From positions 1 to 31,807 of the IMG/VR virus record IMGVR_UViG_3300032307_000134: a stretch of 31,807 nt of DNA. One strand, 5' to 3'. The notes under the pieces were generated by a model. The model saw only the letters and a program-made list of their open reading frames with translations, did no database searches and was not told the origin of the DNA. Position 1 is the first letter of the stretch, and every line of letters starts with the position of its first letter. The position numbers and the translations under genes are program-made. This document shows, one piece after another, positions 21,473 through 29,592 of the stretch. Origin of the DNA: a virus.

Positions 21473-23232
21473 TGGCAGAAGAAATAGTAGGCGTTAAGGT
21501 CGTAGTAAACGGAGGCGAAGCCACAGCTAAAACAGTTGGCTCAATTAAAAAAGAACTTCGTGAAGCGCAACAAGCCGTAGTTGAATTATCGGCAAAGTTT
21601 GGTGCTACTTCTAAAGAGGCGATTGAAGCGGCTAAACGTGCAGGGGAATTAAAGGACGCCATTGGTGACGCTAAGGCATTAACGGATGCATTTAACCCCG
21701 ATGCAAAGTTCAAAGCGTTCAGCGCATCTATTGCAGGGGTCGCTAGTGGTTTCGCTGCGGTGCAGGGTGCTATGGGGTTACTAGGTACGGAGTCCGAAGA
21801 AGTACAAAAGACTTTACTAAAGGTGCAGTCGGCTATGGCTATTTCTCAAGGCTTACAAGCCGTAGGGGAAAGCATAGATAGTTTTAAGCAATTAGGGGCG
21901 GTTATTCAACAATCAACCGTATTTTTAAAAGCTAATGAGGTTACAACAAAAATAGCAGCCGCTACTCAAAGATTGTTTGGTTTGTCGGTAGACGCAACAT
22001 CAACATCGTTTAAGGTACTTAAAGGCGCTATTGCGGCAACGGGTATCGGTTTATTGGTTATCTTATTAGGTGAAGCGGTTGCAGCGTTTCAAAACTATAC
22101 AAGTGCAGCCGAAGATGCAGCTAAGGCTCAGGAAGAGTTTAATAAAAAGACTGTTGAATATGCAGATGCTCAGTTAAAGGGTGAGTTAGAGATATTAGAC
22201 AGAAAGCAAAAGGGATTGGTTTCTGAGGCTAAGGCAAGGGGTGCAAACGAGGCTGAAATATTTGAGATTGAACAAGCTGGTAGGCGTTTGAGATTGGATG
22301 CACTAAATCGCTATTACGAGCAAGTAAAAGGAGTTAACGATAAAGCAGAAACTGAGGTTATAAAGCAAATTAAAGATACTGAAACAGATATAACAGTTGC
22401 ACAAAACGAAGAACGTGCAAGGCGCAGAAGTAAACAAATAGCCGACAATGAAGCAGCTTTTATTGAGCAACAAGAGGCGCTAAAGAAAAGCATTAACGCT
22501 CAGTATCAATTAGAACTTGACGCATACAATCAAAGAAAGGCGCTAAGGGATAGAGAACAAGCAGAGATAATTGATGCAAGTAAAACGCTGACCGAACAAA
22601 GGGCAGAGCAAAAGATTAAAGACGAAGAGCAAAGAAAAGCGGATGAAGAGGCTTTAGATAGAATGCGTGAAAGTCAATTAGGTAAAAGCATTGAGGCTCA
22701 GGTTGCCGCAAACGCTGCAAGATTAGCAAATGAAAAGCAAACATCTGATGCGAACATAGCCATTGCCACAGCCGAAGCAGAATCTAAACGTGTTCTACTT
22801 GAAACAACAGCCTCAGCGCTTACTAACCTTTCCATTGTGGCGGGGCGTGAAACAGTAGCGGGTAAAGCATTAGCTATTGCATCGTCTATTATTAACACTT
22901 ATCAAGGCGCTACAAAGGCATTGGCTCAAGGTGGTATTGCCGGTCCGATTGCCGCAGCGGGTATTATTGCAGCGGGGTTAGCTTCGGTAAAGCAGATTGT
23001 ATCGGTTAAAGTTCCAGGAGCATCAGGTGGCACTCCATCTGTATCAGCCCCGTCTTTAAATTCAGGCTCACCGTTAGCGCCTACAACCATTGCAGCTAAT
23101 CAGGTTACACTAGACCAACGAAGCATTAACGCAATAGGCAATAAAGCAATAAGAGCGTATGTGGTTGAATCGGAAATATCCGCAGCGCAACAAAAGGTAA
23201 GGCGAATACAAAGGCAGACTACGTTTGGTTAG
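21472..23232 (+). CDS. Tape measure protein
   Basis: The 586-residue product is rich in Ala, Glu, Lys and Gln, with coiled coil from about 210 to 460, a hydrophobic segment near 185-205 (ATGIGLLVILLGEAVAAF) and a Gly/Ala-rich hydrophobic end (GPIAAAGIIAAGLASVKQIV). These are the usual features of a tape measure, which sets tail length and may form the DNA channel in the host membrane. At roughly 0.15 nm per residue the tail would be near 90 nm, an estimate only. The gene overlaps the leftward gene at 23229 by 4 bp. Confidence 0.85.
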   Translation: MAEEIVGVKVVVNGGEATAKTVGSIKKELREAQQAVVELSAKFGATSKEAIEAAKRAGELKDAIGDAKALTDAFNPDAKFKAFSASIAGVASGFAAVQGAMGLLGTESEEVQKTLLKVQSAMAISQGLQAVGESIDSFKQLGAVIQQSTVFLKANEVTTKIAAATQRLFGLSVDATSTSFKVLKGAIAATGIGLLVILLGEAVAAFQNYTSAAEDAAKAQEEFNKKTVEYADAQLKGELEILDRKQKGLVSEAKARGANEAEIFEIEQAGRRLRLDALNRYYEQVKGVNDKAETEVIKQIKDTETDITVAQNEERARRRSKQIADNEAAFIEQQEALKKSINAQYQLELDAYNQRKALRDREQAEIIDASKTLTEQRAEQKIKDEEQRKADEEALDRMRESQLGKSIEAQVAANAARLANEKQTSDANIAIATAEAESKRVLLETTASALTNLSIVAGRETVAGKALAIASSIINTYQGATKALAQGGIAGPIAAAGIIAAGLASVKQIVSVKVPGASGGTPSVSAPSLNSGSPLAPTTIAANQVTLDQRSINAIGNKAIRAYVVESEISAAQQKVRRIQRQTTFG

Positions 23233-23531
23233 TCTGTAATATACTTGACTCTATGCGGAGTGCTTAATTTAACAAAGTTAGGCACTTTGTATTTTAATGT
23301 AGACTCCAATTCAGTTCTTAAATATTCGCCATCAGTTTTAATTCTTTCAAAGTCGATTATTAAAACGCCCTTACAATGCCCGTTAACTGCAACATTTCTT
23401 CTAATTCTATTTGCAATAACTTTAACAGGCTTGTTTATTCTTTTTACTAAACCTGATTCAAGCAAAAGTTTTCTTAACTGCGCTTTAATATCTAACTTAA
23501 GTTGTTTAGCTTCTTGAAGTTCTTGTATCAT
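23229..23531 (-). CDS. Lone leftward protein in the structural region, 100 aa
   Basis: The product starts MIQELQEAKQLKLDIKAQLR and is helical and basic in its first third, then beta-rich (GVLIIDFERIKTDGEYLRTE). It is the only leftward gene after position 1122 and has its own host-type -7 box TATATTTG just upstream (23550-23557). The opposite-strand frame in the same place is hydrophobic and lacks a promoter, so I prefer this one. Function is unknown; small leftward genes in late regions can be regulators or superinfection factors. It is convergent with the tape measure gene. Confidence 0.6.
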   Translation of the reverse strand: MIQELQEAKQLKLDIKAQLRKLLLESGLVKRINKPVKVIANRIRRNVAVNGHCKGVLIIDFERIKTDGEYLRTELESTLKYKVPNFVKLSTPHRVKYITD

Positions 23532-23549
23532 GTGTTAGGTTTTATAATT

Positions 23550-23557
23550 CAAATATA
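23550..23557 (-). promoter_or_regulatory. Leftward promoter, -7 box TATATTTG
   Basis: The minus strand reads GTATATTTGAA, the same 11-nt context as at 1140-1150 before the other leftward operon. It lies 19 bp upstream of the ATG at 23531. It is back to back with the rightward late-promoter module starting at 23571, so the two may compete. Confidence 0.6.
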
Positions 23558-23570
23558 CTAAACTTTTCTA

Positions 23571-23601
23571 TTTGACCAACAAATTACGGGCAATCTATTT
23601 A
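23571..23601 (+). promoter_or_regulatory. Late-promoter module 1 (TTTGACC, N17, CTATTTA)
   Basis: TTTGACC (23571-23577), 17 bp, CTATTTA (23595-23601), then 4 nt to the protease ATG at 23606. The same arrangement precedes the scaffold gene and the gene before portal. A start site 6-7 nt after the -10-like box would fall at the ATG, so the mRNA would be nearly leaderless. It differs from the host-type TAnnTTTG box. Confidence 0.6.
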
Positions 23602-23605
23602 AGTT

Positions 23606-24199
23606 ATGGATTTGCCCGTTTTTTTATTAGACATATCTGAAGACCAACAAGCGGAAACCGAGGTTAATTACATAGCCTTAGTAGACAAACCCGCTATTAA
23701 AATGAATTGGACTGCGTTTAAGGAAGCGCCGCAACGATTTGCAATAGACGAAGAAAAGCGCATTGTATCGGGACCTTTAATGGTTGCGGATATGAAAATC
23801 TACCGTAAAGACGAAGAATTCGGAGAATATTGGGCGGTATTTACAGCCGATGCCATAGAAAAGATTGCACAGAAATTTTACCAAAAAGGATTTCAATCTA
23901 ACGTGAATTTAATGCACGATGGAGGTATGCAAGTTGAGGGCGCTACCATGTTTGAATCGTGGATAGTGGATAGAGATAACGGTAAGATGCCGCTTAAAGG
24001 GTACGAAGATATTTCCAACGGGTCATGGTTCGGGTCGTTCAAAGTTGACAACGAATCAGTATGGCAGATGGTAAAAGACGGCTTAATTAAAGGATTTAGT
24101 GTGGAGGGAATGTTCCAATACAAGCCAAAGAAACAAGAAATGAGTGAAGAGCAGATACTTGAAAAGATTAAAAACTTATTGGCTCAAATTTCTATTTGA
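23606..24199 (+). CDS. Prohead protease (XkdF/Peptidase_S78_2-like)
   Basis: The 197-residue protein shows the phage prohead serine protease pattern: IVSGPLMVADMKIYR at about 53-67, YWAVFTADAIEKIAQKF, a catalytic-type His in NLMHDGG near 111, and the catalytic-type Ser in GLIKGFSVEGMF near 170. The family cleaves scaffold and capsid proteins during head maturation. It begins the head module and has its own late-promoter module. The helical C-terminal tail (SEEQILEKIKNLLAQISI) may bind the scaffold, which follows immediately. Confidence 0.85.
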   Translation: MDLPVFLLDISEDQQAETEVNYIALVDKPAIKMNWTAFKEAPQRFAIDEEKRIVSGPLMVADMKIYRKDEEFGEYWAVFTADAIEKIAQKFYQKGFQSNVNLMHDGGMQVEGATMFESWIVDRDNGKMPLKGYEDISNGSWFGSFKVDNESVWQMVKDGLIKGFSVEGMFQYKPKKQEMSEEQILEKIKNLLAQISI

Positions 24200-24225
24200 C
24201 CATATTAACAAACAAATACTATTTA
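24195..24225 (+). promoter_or_regulatory. Late-promoter module 2 (TTTGACC, N17, CTATTTA)
   Basis: TTTGACC (24195-24201) includes the protease stop codon; after 17 bp comes CTATTTA (24219-24225), then 4 nt to the scaffold ATG at 24230. Spacing is identical to module 1. It would boost scaffold and capsid expression above that of the protease. Confidence 0.6.
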
Positions 24226-24229
24226 GATT

Positions 24230-24895
24230 ATGACAGCGAAAGAAATTTTAAAAGGAATCAAGGCTTTATTTGCCGAAATGCCACAAGAACCAGCTCCATC
24301 TCCTGCGCCAGTTCAAGAACCCGTGCAAGTTGAGATGAAGGAATACTCTTTGGCTGATGGCACTATCGTAAAGTTAGATAAGCTAGAAATTGGCGGTATG
24401 GTTACCGTAAACGATTTACCTGCACCAATGGGCGAACATATGTTAGCCGATGGCACTAAGATTCAATTAGACGAAGCGGGTAAGATTGTTGAGATTGAAG
24501 CGGCTGAGCCAGCTGACCCTGCGGAATTAAAAACTCCTGAGCAAATGCAACAAGCGTTAGCAGCTTTTGCAGATGGCGTAAACAGCCCTGATATGAAGAA
24601 AATGGCTACTATCTTAAAAGCCGTTTTTGAAAACGTATTTGGTTGGCAGCTTAGAGAGGCTCAAGAAAAAGCAGCAAGAGATCAAGCAATCGCATTGTAC
24701 CAAGCGGGTTTTAAAGAGCAAGAGAAATTAAAAGACGGCTTCAAGCAGCTAGTCGCTTTGGTTGAAGCGTTAACCGAAACTCCTGCTGACGAACCTATTG
24801 AGCCTCAAAAAACTCAGTTTGGCGAAGTAATTGAAGCAAAGAAAAATCGCTACAAAGCAATTCAAGAAGTATTAGCAAAACACAAAAACAAATAG
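24230..24895 (+). CDS. Scaffold-like protein
   Basis: The 221-residue acidic protein has a Pro/Glu-rich N-terminal part (PQEPAPSPAPVQEPVQVE), two beta blocks with the recurring LADGT element (SLADGTIVKLDKLEIG and MLADGTKIQLDEAGKI), and a long helical C terminus ending EVLAKHKNK. Position between protease and major capsid, together with this layout, fits a head scaffold that is later cleaved. Similar LADGT-containing proteins occur next to capsid genes in Bacteroidetes phages. Confidence 0.7.
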   Translation: MTAKEILKGIKALFAEMPQEPAPSPAPVQEPVQVEMKEYSLADGTIVKLDKLEIGGMVTVNDLPAPMGEHMLADGTKIQLDEAGKIVEIEAAEPADPAELKTPEQMQQALAAFADGVNSPDMKKMATILKAVFENVFGWQLREAQEKAARDQAIALYQAGFKEQEKLKDGFKQLVALVEALTETPADEPIEPQKTQFGEVIEAKKNRYKAIQEVLAKHKNK

Positions 24896-24919
24896 TTTAA
24901 AATTTAAAATTAGATAACA

Positions 24920-25867
24920 ATGGCATTTAATGTATCAGCCCTAACAGACTACGTAAAAGAAGACGAAAGGTCGCTCTTTACATCATCTTTGTTTGACGCA
25001 AAGACCCAGCAATTAATTCAATCAGCGGGTAACGTTATGGTTGAAGTTAAGTCTGCTGCAACCGTAAACATTATGGACACAGACGCTGCGTTCCAAGACG
25101 ATAGCGGTTGTGCTTTTAACGCATCAGGTACAACTACCTTTACTCAGCGTACACTAACCGTTGGTAAAATTAAAGTACAAGAGGCTTTATGTCCTAAAGA
25201 CTTAGAAGCTAAGTACTTGCAAAAGGCTTTACCAGCAGGAACTAACTATACTGAAATCATCTTTGCTCAAGAGTATACTAACCGAAAAGCAGGTAAGATT
25301 GCCGAGCAATTAGAAACTGCTATCTGGCAAGGTGATACCGATAGCGTAAACATCAACCTAAATAAGTTTGATGGTTTGCAAAAAATTATTGCTAATGCAT
25401 CAGGAGTTATTGACGCAAACACTACTCCATTTGTAAGTGCTACCGTAACAAGCATTACAGTTGCTAACGTATTAAGCGTTATCAAAGGAATTAAGAACGC
25501 TATTCCTGCAAGAGTTAAAGGCAAGGATGACGTTAAATTGTTCTGTGGTTGGGATATTTTTGACCTAATCGTAGATGCTCACGTTAACGCTAACTTGTTT
25601 AACTACGGCTCTCAAAACATCGGTGACGGTACTTTCACTATTCCTGGCACTCGCTACGTTGTAGAAGCAGTACACGGTTTAGATGGTACTAACGACCTTT
25701 ACGCAATGAGAACTAGCAACATGTTCTTAGGAACAGACTTGTTAAGCGACCAAGATCAGTTTGAAATGTGGTACTCTCAAGACGATAGAAATGTTAAGTT
25801 TCACGTTGGTTTCAAAATGGGTGTACAGATTGCATTCCCTAACGAGATTGTTAAGTTTATCGTTTAA
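24920..25867 (+). CDS. Major capsid protein
   Basis: The 315-residue product starts MAFNVSALTDYVKEDERSLF and has an N-terminal helix and then an HK97-like mixture, with TTFTQRTLTVGKIKVQEALC and the aromatic WDIFDLIVDAHVN segment near residue 210. Gene order protease, scaffold, capsid and a terminator directly after it support major capsid. It lacks its own promoter module and is probably expressed from the scaffold promoter. The codon choice is even and the start context (TAACA-ATG) is the standard one here. Confidence 0.85.
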   Translation: MAFNVSALTDYVKEDERSLFTSSLFDAKTQQLIQSAGNVMVEVKSAATVNIMDTDAAFQDDSGCAFNASGTTTFTQRTLTVGKIKVQEALCPKDLEAKYLQKALPAGTNYTEIIFAQEYTNRKAGKIAEQLETAIWQGDTDSVNINLNKFDGLQKIIANASGVIDANTTPFVSATVTSITVANVLSVIKGIKNAIPARVKGKDDVKLFCGWDIFDLIVDAHVNANLFNYGSQNIGDGTFTIPGTRYVVEAVHGLDGTNDLYAMRTSNMFLGTDLLSDQDQFEMWYSQDDRNVKFHVGFKMGVQIAFPNEIVKFIV

Positions 25868-25873
25868 TTCATA

Positions 25874-25901
25874 GGGTAGGCGTAAAAACCTACCCGTTTT
25901 T
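25874..25901 (+). terminator. Intrinsic terminator after the capsid gene
   Basis: GGGTAGG (25874-25880) pairs perfectly with CCTACCC (25889-25895) across an 8-nt loop and is followed by GTTTTT. It ends the scaffold-capsid transcript and may partly release polymerase before the tail-tube candidate. Confidence 0.8.
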
Positions 25902-25915
25902 AAAAACACAATATT

Positions 25916-26428
25916 ATGGCTTGTGCCTTAACTTCGGGATATACTTTAGACTGCCGAGATTCGGTAGGTGGAGTAATTGAAATGTACTTTATTGAGGCGG
26001 GTAATGTTACAGCCATTACAGAAGCATCAGGGGTAGTAACAGCAATTACTAAAGCGTCAGGTAAGGTTTTCCGTAAATACGAGCAAGACCAAGACGTAGC
26101 GTTCTTCGTTGAGAATTTAAACAGTAACGTGCAAAACGGTACTATTTTCTATCAGCAAGAACTAACCGTTGTAATCAATAAAATGGCAACAGCTATTCGT
26201 AACGAGTTGTTATTGCTTAATAAAAATAGATTGATTGCAGTTGTTAAAGACGCTAACGGTTCTTATTGGTTGTTGGGTAAGACTAGATTTTTACACGCTA
26301 CTGCTGGTAACTCAGGAACAGGTACTGCGTCAGCAGACCGTAACGGATATACTTTTACTTACACAGCTTTAGAACCATCTTTAGCGCCATCGGTTAATAG
26401 TGGAATTATAGCTGGTTTACTAACCTAA
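25916..26428 (+). CDS. Tail tube/major tail protein candidate
   Basis: The 170-residue product starts MACALTSGYTLDCRDSVGGV and has an internal near-repeat (AITEASGVV/AITKASGKV), then ENLNSNVQNGTIFYQQELTV, LLLNKNRLIAVVKDANGSYW and NGYTFTYTALEPSLAPSV. These blocks are those of the small tube or major tail protein of many Bacteroidetes phages. It is flanked by terminators on both sides, so it forms its own short transcript or one fed by read-through. A capsid decoration protein is the alternative. Confidence 0.65.
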   Translation: MACALTSGYTLDCRDSVGGVIEMYFIEAGNVTAITEASGVVTAITKASGKVFRKYEQDQDVAFFVENLNSNVQNGTIFYQQELTVVINKMATAIRNELLLLNKNRLIAVVKDANGSYWLLGKTRFLHATAGNSGTGTASADRNGYTFTYTALEPSLAPSVNSGIIAGLLT

Positions 26429-26449
26429 AGTATTACAGATTATTTGCGA

Positions 26450-26482
26450 AGCCTCACCTAAAAAGTGGGGCTTTGTTGTTTT
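26450..26482 (+). terminator. Intrinsic terminator after the tail-tube gene
   Basis: AGCCTCAC (26450-26457) pairs with GTGGGGCT (26465-26472) with one wobble, across a 7-nt loop, followed by a T-rich tract (TTGTTGTTTT). It directly precedes late-promoter module 3. Confidence 0.7.
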
Positions 26483-26509
26483 GACCAAAATACAAGCATT
26501 TTCTATTTA
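26480..26509 (+). promoter_or_regulatory. Late-promoter module 3 (TTTGACC, N16, CTATTTA)
   Basis: TTTGACC (26480-26486), 16 bp, CTATTTA (26503-26509), then 4 nt to the ATG at 26514. It matches modules 1 and 2 except for one base less in the spacer. It would drive the portal and connector genes. Confidence 0.58.
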
Positions 26510-26513
26510 GTTT

Positions 26514-26882
26514 ATGATTAATTTGGTAAAAGGAGTTACTTCTTCAATAATTGTTACGTTAACAGAAAAGCAACTGTTAACTAACCCAAATTACCTTTTT
26601 GTGTTTACGGGGCGTACTACCAATACGGAAACTAAGTTTGTTTTATTAAATAATGCTGATATAAGCCCATCAAAAAGCAGGTATAACAAGTTTAGTTTAA
26701 ATCAAGTATTATTTGCTACTTCTAAAATTCAGCAGTACACTTACAACATATACGAACAAACAAGTACAACTAATTTAAATACTGCTGGATTAAATTTATT
26801 AGAAACAGGCATAATGGTTTTAAGTGAGCCGACGGAAGTATTCACAGAGCCAACAGCCGAAACAGAATTTACTATATTATGA
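26514..26882 (+). CDS. Hypothetical structural protein, 122 aa
   Basis: The product starts MINLVKGVTSSIIVTLTEKQ and is beta-rich throughout (NYLFVFTGRTTNTETKFVLL), with a Thr/Glu-rich end (TEVFTEPTAETEFTIL). Similar short beta proteins accompany tail or connector genes in Bacteroidetes phages. It has its own late-promoter module and overlaps the portal start by 4 bp, so it is made with the portal. Confidence 0.6.
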   Translation: MINLVKGVTSSIIVTLTEKQLLTNPNYLFVFTGRTTNTETKFVLLNNADISPSKSRYNKFSLNQVLFATSKIQQYTYNIYEQTSTTNLNTAGLNLLETGIMVLSEPTEVFTEPTAETEFTIL

Positions 26883-28879
26883 CAGAACCAAATATTATCA
26901 TATTAAACTTTGCAGAAGCAAGACAGCCTGAATATAAGGAAAAAAAAGGCGTTGGATATATGGAATTTGGAGAGCGCAACGACTATCCTAACTATTTGCT
27001 AGAACTTGCTCAGAAGTCTACTAAGCACGGGGCTATTATTAACAATAAAGCTAAATACATTAGTGGTAATGGTTGGACTACTGAAAGTGGAGTTGAGTCG
27101 CCTATCATTAAAAAATTAATGTTAGATGTATTGCTTCGTAAGGTTGTAATAGATATTGAAACATTTGGCGGTTGTTATTTGGAAATAATTTGGTCACAGT
27201 TGGGAAGAACTATTGCTCAGGTTAATCATTTAGATTACACAAGGGTAAGAACTAATCAAGATAACACGCAGTTTTGGTACAAAAAAGAATGGAAGCAATA
27301 CAGCAGAAACCAAGAAGAAGCAATCGTATTAAATGCTTTTAACCCTGCTACCAACGATAAAAAGCAGATACTATTTATTAAAGAATATAAACCAGGTTCT
27401 AAGGCTTACCCATTGCCAGGTTATATTAGCGGGTTAAACTTTATTGAGTCGGATATTGAAGTTAGTAAGCACGTGTTAGGGAATGCATCTACGGGCTTTA
27501 CTCCGTCTAAAATGATTACGCTTACAAATGGTGAACCCGCGCCCGATCAAAAGAAAGATATTACCAAAATGTTTGAGAAACGGTATACTGGCTCAGACGG
27601 TAAAAAAATTATTTTAAACTTTGTACAAAATAAAGACCAAGCGCCAATAGTTGAGGATTTAGGCGCATCTGATTTAACCAAAGAAGATTTTACAGCAATT
27701 GACACACTTATACAAAACAATATATTTGCGGGGCATGAAATTACTTCACCATCTTTATTTGGTATTGCGCAACCTGGAAAACTAGGAGGCACAACTGAAT
27801 TACGTGACGCTTACGAGATATTTAAAAATACTTACGTAAACGATAAGCAGCGTTTAATTGAGGGCGTGTTTAATTTATTGGTACGTTATGCGGGCGGCAG
27901 CGAAGTGTTGAAAATACAGCCCGTTAACCCCGTAGGATTGCAGGTATCTATGGCAGACCTTATTAGCATGGGTGCGCCAAAAGAGTACTTGTATGAAGTT
28001 GCGGGAATTGATGCGACTAAATACGGAATACAGCCAACTGTAACAGATGGCACACCACAAGGCACAAACGAGGCATTGCGTTCACTAACTGGCAAACAGC
28101 ATCAGCAATTATTACGAATTATTCGCCAAGTTGGGCAGGGTAAGCTAACCCGTGAGGCTGCTACCGTAATGCTTAAAAGCGCATTAGGCTTAAACGATAT
28201 CGAGATTGAAACAATGTTAGGGGTTGATGAGATACCACAACAAATGAGTTCACAAGATGCATTAGAAGTATTCGCAGCCTTTGGTGAATCTAAATCCAAC
28301 TACAATGTACTTGCTTCCCGTGTACGTTTTAACGATAACTCTGAATACGAAGCGTTTGCAGATGTGACACAAACTGAAAGCAATGTGTTAGATCTGATTG
28401 CTAAAGACAAACGCATTACTCCCGAAGTCATAGCAGATACGCTAAAGTTGACAGTTGCAAGAGTTAAGGGTGTTATTGATAGCGCAGTTGAAAAGGGTTT
28501 AATTGAAACTAAAGAAACAGTTGAAGGTAAAGGTTTGCAAAAGAACGTGATTATTGAACGCAAACTAACGCAGCCATTAAGTAAGATTGTTGAGCAGATC
28601 AAGCCAAAAACAACTGAGTTTTTAATCCGCTACTCTTACGAATGGAGACCAGAAATACCTGCAAACGAACGTAACACAGCAGCGCATCCTTCTCGTGAGT
28701 TCTGTAAAGCGCTTATGGCATTAGATAAGGTTTATAGCCGCGCAGATATTGAGCAAATTAGCAACCGTTTAGGGTATAGCGTATTTGACCGTCAGGGCGG
28801 ATGGTGGAACGATGACGGAGATATTAAGCCACATTGCCGTCATACTTGGGTAAGTCAGGTAGTAATTAAAAAATCATAA
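26879..28879 (+). CDS. Portal protein with winged-helix and C-terminal minor-head-like extension
   Basis: The first 380 residues fit a portal: FGERNDYPNYLLELAQKST, AIINNKAKYISGNGW, FGGCYLEIIW, PLPGYISGLNFIE and LGGTTELRDAYEIFKN. About 500-560 form a winged helix-turn-helix (LDLIAKDKRITPEVIADTLK and KGVIDSAVEKGLIETKE). The last 80 residues (HPSREFCKALMALDK, RQGGWWNDDGD, KPHCRHTW) carry the Cys/His/Trp pattern of phage Mu F-like minor head proteins. At 666 residues it is long for a portal, and the head minor protein seems fused rather than separate. The portal forms the DNA entry ring. Confidence 0.85.
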   Translation: MTEPNIIILNFAEARQPEYKEKKGVGYMEFGERNDYPNYLLELAQKSTKHGAIINNKAKYISGNGWTTESGVESPIIKKLMLDVLLRKVVIDIETFGGCYLEIIWSQLGRTIAQVNHLDYTRVRTNQDNTQFWYKKEWKQYSRNQEEAIVLNAFNPATNDKKQILFIKEYKPGSKAYPLPGYISGLNFIESDIEVSKHVLGNASTGFTPSKMITLTNGEPAPDQKKDITKMFEKRYTGSDGKKIILNFVQNKDQAPIVEDLGASDLTKEDFTAIDTLIQNNIFAGHEITSPSLFGIAQPGKLGGTTELRDAYEIFKNTYVNDKQRLIEGVFNLLVRYAGGSEVLKIQPVNPVGLQVSMADLISMGAPKEYLYEVAGIDATKYGIQPTVTDGTPQGTNEALRSLTGKQHQQLLRIIRQVGQGKLTREAATVMLKSALGLNDIEIETMLGVDEIPQQMSSQDALEVFAAFGESKSNYNVLASRVRFNDNSEYEAFADVTQTESNVLDLIAKDKRITPEVIADTLKLTVARVKGVIDSAVEKGLIETKETVEGKGLQKNVIIERKLTQPLSKIVEQIKPKTTEFLIRYSYEWRPEIPANERNTAAHPSREFCKALMALDKVYSRADIEQISNRLGYSVFDRQGGWWNDDGDIKPHCRHTWVSQVVIKKS

Positions 28880-28882
28880 GAA

Positions 28883-29461
28883 ATGAGCAGTAACACACTA
28901 CTAATAACAGTACAGCAAATAAAGGATAGAACTTCTTTACATTCAAACGTGGATGAAAAGATGGTCAAGCCTGATATTAAATACGCTCAAGATGCTTATA
29001 TCCTGCCAATGCTAGGAACGGCTTTAATGCTAAAGCTGCAAACAGATATTGGGGGTTCGGGAGTTACGGGCAATTATGAAACTTTATTAAATGATTACAT
29101 TGTTGATGCTTTGGTTTATCACACGTTGGCGGAATCGCCAATGACCTTATCCTACCAGCTTTACAATAAAGGCGCAGTTAGAAAGACGGGGGTTGACACA
29201 GATACGCCAAACGTTAACGAGGTTATTCAGTTAGCGGACAAATACCGTAAACGTGCAGAATGGTACACGCAAAGATTGGCAGACTATTTATTAGAGAATC
29301 ATACGTTATTCCCAGAGTACGATAATCCAGGAACGGGCATTGATGTATTTATTCCTGAGGTAGCGCAGTATAACACTCCGTTCTTTTTAGGAGATGATTG
29401 CAAATGTACAGATGGAAGTTTTGATGTAGCACCAAGTAAATATAAAAAAGGATGCAGATGA
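28883..29461 (+). CDS. Head-tail connector (DUF6712-like)
   Basis: The 192-residue product has an N-terminal strand-helix start (LLITVQQIKDRTSLHSNVDE), a DIKYAQDAYILPMLGTALML region and a YRKRAEWYTQRLADYLLEN helix, matching the DUF6712 group of connector proteins. A Cys-x-Cys pair (DDCKCTDG) and Gly/Cys end are present. It follows the portal by 3 bp. A head completion role at the portal ring is expected. Its stop overlaps the next start (ATGA). Confidence 0.78.
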   Translation: MSSNTLLITVQQIKDRTSLHSNVDEKMVKPDIKYAQDAYILPMLGTALMLKLQTDIGGSGVTGNYETLLNDYIVDALVYHTLAESPMTLSYQLYNKGAVRKTGVDTDTPNVNEVIQLADKYRKRAEWYTQRLADYLLENHTLFPEYDNPGTGIDVFIPEVAQYNTPFFLGDDCKCTDGSFDVAPSKYKKGCR

Positions 29462-29592
29462 GTAATAAGACTTATCATTTAAAGAATCAAGAAAAGTTAG
29501 CAAAGTTTATTGAGCAGCAAAAAAAGAAAGATGACACTCAACCAAATCGTACAAAGAATAAAAGCAATAGCAGAGGCTCACGAACAAATTAA
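29458..29592 (+). CDS. Short basic ORF overlapping two neighbours, 44 aa
   Basis: It begins at an ATG that overlaps the connector stop (ATGA at 29458-29461), reads MSNKTYHLKNQEKLAKFIEQ and then a lysine/serine/asparagine-rich tail to TAA at 29590. It overlaps the next gene, whose ATG is at 29531, by 62 bp in another frame. Coupled start and clean stop favour expression; length and overlap are against. Unknown function. Confidence 0.4.
   Translation: MSNKTYHLKNQEKLAKFIEQQKKKDDTQPNRTKNKSNSRGSRTN

Noticed and set aside
23245-23517. Rightward 90-codon frame in the tape measure-protease gap
   Set aside because: The opposite frame has a charged, protein-like product and its own promoter; this one is hydrophobic antisense text.
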